Assembly: GCF_001896205.1 (NCBI RefSeq)
Contig: NZ_MPNU01000001.1
Location: 2,817,467 to 2,881,466 of the forward strand
Source: Edwardsiella piscicida
GTDB taxonomy: Bacteria > Pseudomonadota > Gammaproteobacteria > Enterobacterales > Enterobacteriaceae
Reading direction: 5' to 3'
DNA: 64,000 bases
The notes under the pieces: generated by a model
Database searches by the model: none
What the model was told of the DNA's origin: nothing
What the model saw: the letters and a program-made list of their open reading frames with translations, nothing else
Shown: piece by piece, positions 60,047 to 64,000 of the stretch
Numbering within the stretch: the first letter of the stretch is position 1
How the letters are laid out: every line of letters starts with the position of its first letter
Made by a program: the position numbers and the translations under genes

Positions 60047-60544
60047 TTAGGCGCTTTTAGCCAGTGTCAGAATATCAACCGGTGACTGGTCTGGCGTATT
60101 CTGCACGGTGCAGGAAACCCCCAGATTGATCATGCGACGGAAGGCATCCAGATCGCTGTCATCAACCGATACCGTCTTAGCGATTTGGCGCTTGCCCTCA
60201 TGGAAATGCATATTACCGATATTACAATGAGTAATCGGCACACCGCCCTCAACCAGGCGCGCAACATCGTGCGGATTATTGCACAGAATAAAAATTTTCT
60301 GGCGCGCGGCGGCTTTGTGAATCACATCGATGGTTTTTTGAATGGTAAAGAAGCGCACATCATATTCACCGCCAGCGGAGGCTTTCATCCCCGCCTGCAT
60401 AAATGCAGCGCTATCGCCTTCGGCCGCGTCATCATTAGCCACCAGAATCAGGTTGGCCTCCGTATGTTTACCCCAGGTAATGCGGATCTGCCCGTGCAGT
60501 AAACGTTCGTCGATACGAGTCCAGACAATGTTAGGCTGATTCAT
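60047..60544 (-). CDS. agaV: PTS EIIB, mannose/GalNAc family
   Basis: A 165-residue EIIB: the phosphorylated His lies in IDERLLHGQIRITWG near residue 17, and FILCNNPHDVARLVEGG and CNIGNMHF are typical. It receives phosphate from EIIA and passes it to the incoming sugar. The ATG at 60544 overlaps the agaS end by 14 bases and has AAGGGAAA upstream, so it is chosen over an ATG nine codons earlier. Confidence 0.92.
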   Translation of the reverse strand: MNQPNIVWTRIDERLLHGQIRITWGKHTEANLILVANDDAAEGDSAAFMQAGMKASAGGEYDVRFFTIQKTIDVIHKAAARQKIFILCNNPHDVARLVEGGVPITHCNIGNMHFHEGKRQIAKTVSVDDSDLDAFRRMINLGVSCTVQNTPDQSPVDILTLAKSA

Positions 60545-61727
60545 AAATTTTCCCTTCGAGTGATTTTTCAAAACCGTAAATAGTTACGCCCTGAACAACC
60601 CGGTTAATCTCCCCGGTCGGAGATGGGTTATCCGGTGAATTTCCAACGGCGATTGAATTATGGAATGCAAATGCCTGTGCCAACATCAAATACGCAAATA
60701 ACAGTCCAATGTCATCGCTTTGCGCTACGCCCGGCACAATAATATGCCGACCGGCAGTTACCGTATTATCTTCATAGGCGGACACGGCAATAATTTCGCG
60801 TGCAACATTATCGCTACGAAGCTCTTTCAACAGGTCGAGGTCGTACTTACGCGTATAAGGATTGTTAGAAATAAAAACGAAGATTAATGTTTCGTTGTTA
60901 ACTATTGCTTTAGGGCCATGACGGAATCCCAACGGGGAATCGAACATAGCAGCAATTCTTCCTGAGGTTAATTCCAGCACCTTCAGTGCCGACTCCTGAG
61001 CCAATCCTTGTAATCCTCCGCTACCAAGATAGATAACGCGCTGATACTGCCCGGCCCGGATATTATCTACAAATTGGCGGTTTATTTGTTTGAACCAATC
61101 CGCACTTTTTTTACAAAATTCTTCGATATCTTTCGAATATTTATCAAGACCGGCAAAAATCGTAACTGCCGCCATCATCATGGAGGAGAAGCTGGAGGTC
61201 ATCGCCAGCGACTGATCGTTGGTCTCCGGCGGCGTCAACACCGCCAGCGCGTCCGGGCTATTCTGGCAGAAGCGGTACAGATGACCGTCCTGGTTACAGG
61301 TCAGCACCAGATGGCAGCACTGGGTCAGGCACTCGGAGGCCACCTGCAGCGCCGCGACGCTCTCCGGACTGTTGCCGGAGCGGGCGAAAGAGACCAGCAG
61401 GGTCGGGACATCTTCGCTCAGATACTGCTGCGGGCAGGAGACCAGATCGGTGGTGGCGATCGCCTCCATCCGGCGTGACACATAGCGTGACAGCAGCGGC
61501 ACCAGCGCACGGCCGGCAAAGGCCGAGGTGCCTGCGCCGGTGAAGATCACCCGCGCATTATCGGCGGCCAGCGCACGGCGTAGAAACGTCTCGATCTCCG
61601 TGTGCATGCCGCTGACGATCTGCTGGGTCTTCTCCCAGCATACCGGCTGTTGCTCAATCTCTTTCGCCGTCCATGTCGCGCCGAGACGCTGCAGCGCGTC
61701 CAGGTCATATCCCATATAGTGTTGCAT
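60531..61727 (-). CDS. agaS: AgaS, galactosamine-6-phosphate deaminase/isomerase-type SIS protein
   Basis: A 398-residue two-SIS-domain protein of the AgaS family. Sugar-phosphate loops are visible in FTGAGTSAFAGRAL and SFARSGNSPESVAAL; the second domain has YLGSGGLQGLAQESALKVLEL and MFDSPLGFRHGPKAIV. It converts galactosamine-6-P to tagatose-6-P and ammonia in the E. coli pathway. The ATG at 61727 has AGGA seven bases upstream. It follows kbaZ after 13 bases. Confidence 0.92.
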   Translation of the reverse strand: MQHYMGYDLDALQRLGATWTAKEIEQQPVCWEKTQQIVSGMHTEIETFLRRALAADNARVIFTGAGTSAFAGRALVPLLSRYVSRRMEAIATTDLVSCPQQYLSEDVPTLLVSFARSGNSPESVAALQVASECLTQCCHLVLTCNQDGHLYRFCQNSPDALAVLTPPETNDQSLAMTSSFSSMMMAAVTIFAGLDKYSKDIEEFCKKSADWFKQINRQFVDNIRAGQYQRVIYLGSGGLQGLAQESALKVLELTSGRIAAMFDSPLGFRHGPKAIVNNETLIFVFISNNPYTRKYDLDLLKELRSDNVAREIIAVSAYEDNTVTAGRHIIVPGVAQSDDIGLLFAYLMLAQAFAFHNSIAVGNSPDNPSPTGEINRVVQGVTIYGFEKSLEGKIYESA

Positions 61728-61740
61728 AGTCACGTCCTAA

Positions 61741-63021
61741 TTAGTTACGCAGGCAGGCCTGCGCGTAGCCGGATAAAATCTGTTTAATGTGCGCCTTGAC
61801 CAACGCCTCAGGCTGCAGCGCCAGTTCGCCTTCACGCACGGCGGTGAACTCGCGCGGCAGATACTGGCTGAGCAGCGGATAAGGGATCGGCGCCTGGGTC
61901 AGGTTGTGGAACAGCGTCTGCTGTGCCGCCTGCACCGCCGGCGTCGGCCAGTAGTAGCGAATGCGGTCGCTGAAGCTGTAGCGACGGGCGAAACGCACCT
62001 GCTCGTCGCTGCCGCTGTAGTATTTTTGCCAGTTCTGCGGGGCTTCCAGCATCGCCGTTTCAATCGCCTGGCGCAGACCGGAACACTGCTCCGGCCCATA
62101 CATTTCCTCTTCGATGTGGCACAGGCTGAACAGCGCCTCACGCAGGGCGAAGGTCAGCGCCGGGCCGACCTTCAGGATCGCAAAGTGGTTGTCCACCAGC
62201 TCGCGGTAGGCGCGATCGGTCTGGTAATCGGTGGAGTGGGCCTCGAACACCTGGTGCGGGTAATCCGCCAGCACCTGGCTGAGCGCCTGGGCCTGCTGCG
62301 GGCGAAAATCGATCACCCCGGTATGGTCAAACTCGACGCCCGGCTGTACGACCAGGCCGATGACGCGGTTCCAGCATTCGGCGATCCCGGCGCGGGCAAA
62401 GGCTTCGCGGTGACACTCGATGGTCTGGCGCGCCGCCTGCGGCGAGGTGACCTCCAGCGTATCGATATGCTCTTTGGCGCCGCCCGGCACCGGCACTTCG
62501 GTACCGATAACGTACACCAGCTGGCTACGGCCAACCTGTTCACGGGCGGTGCGCTCGGCGATGGCGGCCAGACGTGCGGCGCGCTCGGCGACCGTGGCAT
62601 CGCTCAGCGGCACCGGATCGTCGGCGCAGGACATGCTGCAATCGAGATGGATTTTTTGGAAACCGGCGGCCACGTAGGCGGCGATCAGGGTGTCGGCGTG
62701 GGCCATCGCCTCGGCGGCCGGCAGGTGCTGCCAGCGGTTAGGGCCCAAATGGTCGCCGCCCAGGATCAGGTTGGCTAACGGGAACTGCAGTAAATCGGCC
62801 TGGCGACAGACATAGTCGCGAAAATCGGCCGGCGTCATCCCGGTGTAGCCGCCAAACTGATCCACCTGGTTGGAGGTGGCTTCGATCAGCAGGAGCGAGT
62901 CGTCCTGCAGCGCCTGCTCCATCGCGGCCTCAATCACCAGCGGATGGGCAGAGCAGACTGAATAGATACCGACCGGCTCACCGGCCTTGTGACGCTGTAC
63001 GAGCTGTTCTAACTGATGCAT
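61741..63021 (-). CDS. kbaZ: Tagatose-bisphosphate aldolase accessory subunit KbaZ
   Basis: A 426-residue GatZ/KbaZ-type protein, with [59 protein letters not shown] and [13 protein letters not shown], all characteristic. It is needed for full activity and stability of KbaY; it has no proven kinase function of its own. It is the first structural gene after agaR. Tagatose-6-P kinase is not encoded in the window and would have to be supplied elsewhere, for example by PfkA. Confidence 0.94.
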   Translation of the reverse strand: MHQLEQLVQRHKAGEPVGIYSVCSAHPLVIEAAMEQALQDDSLLLIEATSNQVDQFGGYTGMTPADFRDYVCRQADLLQFPLANLILGGDHLGPNRWQHLPAAEAMAHADTLIAAYVAAGFQKIHLDCSMSCADDPVPLSDATVAERAARLAAIAERTAREQVGRSQLVYVIGTEVPVPGGAKEHIDTLEVTSPQAARQTIECHREAFARAGIAECWNRVIGLVVQPGVEFDHTGVIDFRPQQAQALSQVLADYPHQVFEAHSTDYQTDRAYRELVDNHFAILKVGPALTFALREALFSLCHIEEEMYGPEQCSGLRQAIETAMLEAPQNWQKYYSGSDEQVRFARRYSFSDRIRYYWPTPAVQAAQQTLFHNLTQAPIPYPLLSQYLPREFTAVREGELALQPEALVKAHIKQILSGYAQACLRN

Positions 63022-63070
63022 CAAAATACTCCACAATAAACACGGGCCGGTTTACCGTGGAGTCAGCGCG

Positions 63071-63850
63071 TCACTTCTCTTTTTCAGCGATAATCACTTC
63101 AACGTGTGCTTCCCGCAGACGCTCGACGTACTCGTCGGGAATGCCGGAATCCGTGACCAGAATATCGATATCAGCGAAGTCCCGGATCATGTGGTAGCCG
63201 CGCTTGCCAAACTTGGTCGAGTCGGCAACGGCGATCACCTGATCGGAGATCTCACACATCAAGCGGTTAAGACTGGCTTCCTGCTCATTGTGTGTGGTGA
63301 TACCCGCCCGCAAATCGAAACCATCCACCCCGAGAAAAACCTTGTCGAAACAGAAGTTTTTCAAACAGGCTTCGGCCTGCGAGCCTGAAAAAGACATTGC
63401 GCTCTTACGTAACACCCCGCCGGTGCAGACCACTTCCACTCCCGGCGAGGAGACGAGCTCCACGGCGACATCCAGACCGTTAGTCATGACCACCACGTTC
63501 TCCAGGCCCCGCAGGTGCCCGGCGATCTCACGGGTCGTCGTACCAGAATCCAGAATCACCGCGTCACCGCTGTTAATCAGCTTGGCCGCCGCCAGACCTA
63601 TCTGAGACTTCACACCGCTGTTGCGGTGGCGCTTCTCGTGGACGCTCAGTTCGGCGATCACCCCGGTATTAGGGATTGCCGCGCCGTGCGAACGCACGAT
63701 GTAGCCGTTCTCTTCCAGAAAAGTCAGGTCACTGCGGATGGTGACGCTTGAGACGTTAAACCGTGCGGCCAACTCCTCAACGCGTGCCTTCCCTTGGGCG
63801 GTCACTACGTTGAAGATTTCCATGCGCCTTTCGATTGCTGCCGCTTTCAC
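63071..63850 (-). CDS. agaR: AgaR, DeoR-family repressor
   Basis: A 259-residue DeoR-type regulator. The N-terminal helix-turn-helix (RVEELAARFNVSSVTIRSDLTFLEENGYIVRSHGAA) is followed by the sugar-phosphate sensor domain with ILDSGTTTREIA, TNGLDVAVEL and FLGVDGFDLRAGITTHNEQEA. It matches AgaR of E. coli, which represses the aga genes until an intermediate is bound. The frame starts with GTG at 63850. Several CTTTC repeats lie upstream, as expected for autoregulation. Confidence 0.93.
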   Translation of the reverse strand: MKAAAIERRMEIFNVVTAQGKARVEELAARFNVSSVTIRSDLTFLEENGYIVRSHGAAIPNTGVIAELSVHEKRHRNSGVKSQIGLAAAKLINSGDAVILDSGTTTREIAGHLRGLENVVVMTNGLDVAVELVSSPGVEVVCTGGVLRKSAMSFSGSQAEACLKNFCFDKVFLGVDGFDLRAGITTHNEQEASLNRLMCEISDQVIAVADSTKFGKRGYHMIRDFADIDILVTDSGIPDEYVERLREAHVEVIIAEKEK

Positions 63851-63923
63851 TTTTGTCCCCTTACGAAACCGGTTAAAGCGAACTTCAACAGGCCTCGACC
63901 TAAGATTAATAACATTACGATTG

Positions 63924-63991
63924 CTTTCAACACAAACAACCGAAAAATATGATTGCTTTCACAAACTTTCGAATAACAGCCAAAGACTTTC
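63924..63991 (+). promoter_or_regulatory. AgaR operator region, four phased CTTTC motifs
   Basis: CTTTC occurs at 63924, 63956, 63966 and 63987, giving steps of 32, 10 and 21 bases, all close to whole helical turns. The pair at 63956-63970 has the CTTTC-N5-CTTTC form also seen at the porin gene. It lies in the region before agaR and the whole aga operon and continues to the window edge. Confidence 0.65.
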
Positions 63992-64000
63992 AAAACGATC

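Overview
The window looks like a chromosome segment of a GC-rich enteric gammaproteobacterium. Housekeeping proteins (BtsT, YjiX, YjiA, MltB, LeuE, YbiT, ecotin, YajD, YgaVP) read as close relatives of the Enterobacterales versions. The high GC coding, a type I-E CRISPR-Cas locus and an N-acetylgalactosamine/sulfatase locus together suggest Edwardsiella (Hafniaceae). The genus is an inference from memory of gene content, not the result of a search.

Layout. 1-3160: end of a prophage (small hypothetical genes, a DEDD exonuclease, a ParB-like protein, an AlpA-like protein). 3400-3655: the first ~85 codons of a tyrosine integrase, which run straight into the leader-distal repeat of a CRISPR array (17 repeats, 16 spacers, 3653-4657). 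4709-12918: a complete minus-strand type I-E operon, cas3-cse1-cse2-cas6e-cas7-cas5-cas1-cas2, with cas6e in an unusual place. 12979-14275: small orphan ORFs and a truncated IS3-family element. 14336-18247: DUF1345 membrane protein, then a GntR regulator, a sugar-isomerase-like TIM barrel and an MFS transporter. 18307-20413: DUF3313 lipoprotein and a LysR regulator; a short divergent transcript with a strong terminator probably lies between them. 20763-26686: a five-gene alternate chaperone-usher (CS1/class 5-like) fimbrial operon. 27250-32465: a GltD-like NAD(P)H/FAD/Fe-S protein coupled to pyruvate:flavodoxin oxidoreductase. 32528-48182: mostly housekeeping genes (ygaVP, mltB, btsT-yjiX-yjiA, leuE, a MarA/SoxS-type regulator, eco, ybiT, a LysR gene, a chemotaxis receptor, yajD).

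48233-64000 is a large, almost entirely minus-strand carbohydrate locus: KdgM-type porin, DJ-1/PfpI protein, KbaY aldolase, DUF2264 protein, periplasmic sulfatase with its anaerobic maturase, a GH88/GH105-type unsaturated uronyl hydrolase, AgaA deacetylase, a complete mannose-family PTS (EIIA, EIID, EIIC, EIIB), AgaS, KbaZ and the repressor AgaR. The gene content suggests use of sulfated, uronate-containing GalNAc oligosaccharides such as chondroitin or dermatan sulfate fragments. Uptake would be through KdgM, desulfation in the periplasm, PTS import, cleavage of the unsaturated uronate, then GalNAc-6-P deacetylation, deamination/isomerisation and tagatose-bisphosphate cleavage. A CTTTC-N5-YTTTC motif recurs upstream of agaR, the maturase-sulfatase unit and kdgM, so the dispersed units probably form one AgaR regulon.

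Most notable: the integrase/CRISPR fusion; a strict pyrimidine at the first spacer base (16/16); the sulfatase/GH/PTS locus with shared operator-like arrays; the GltD-like/PFOR pair; and two candidate short minus-strand transcripts ending in strong terminators.
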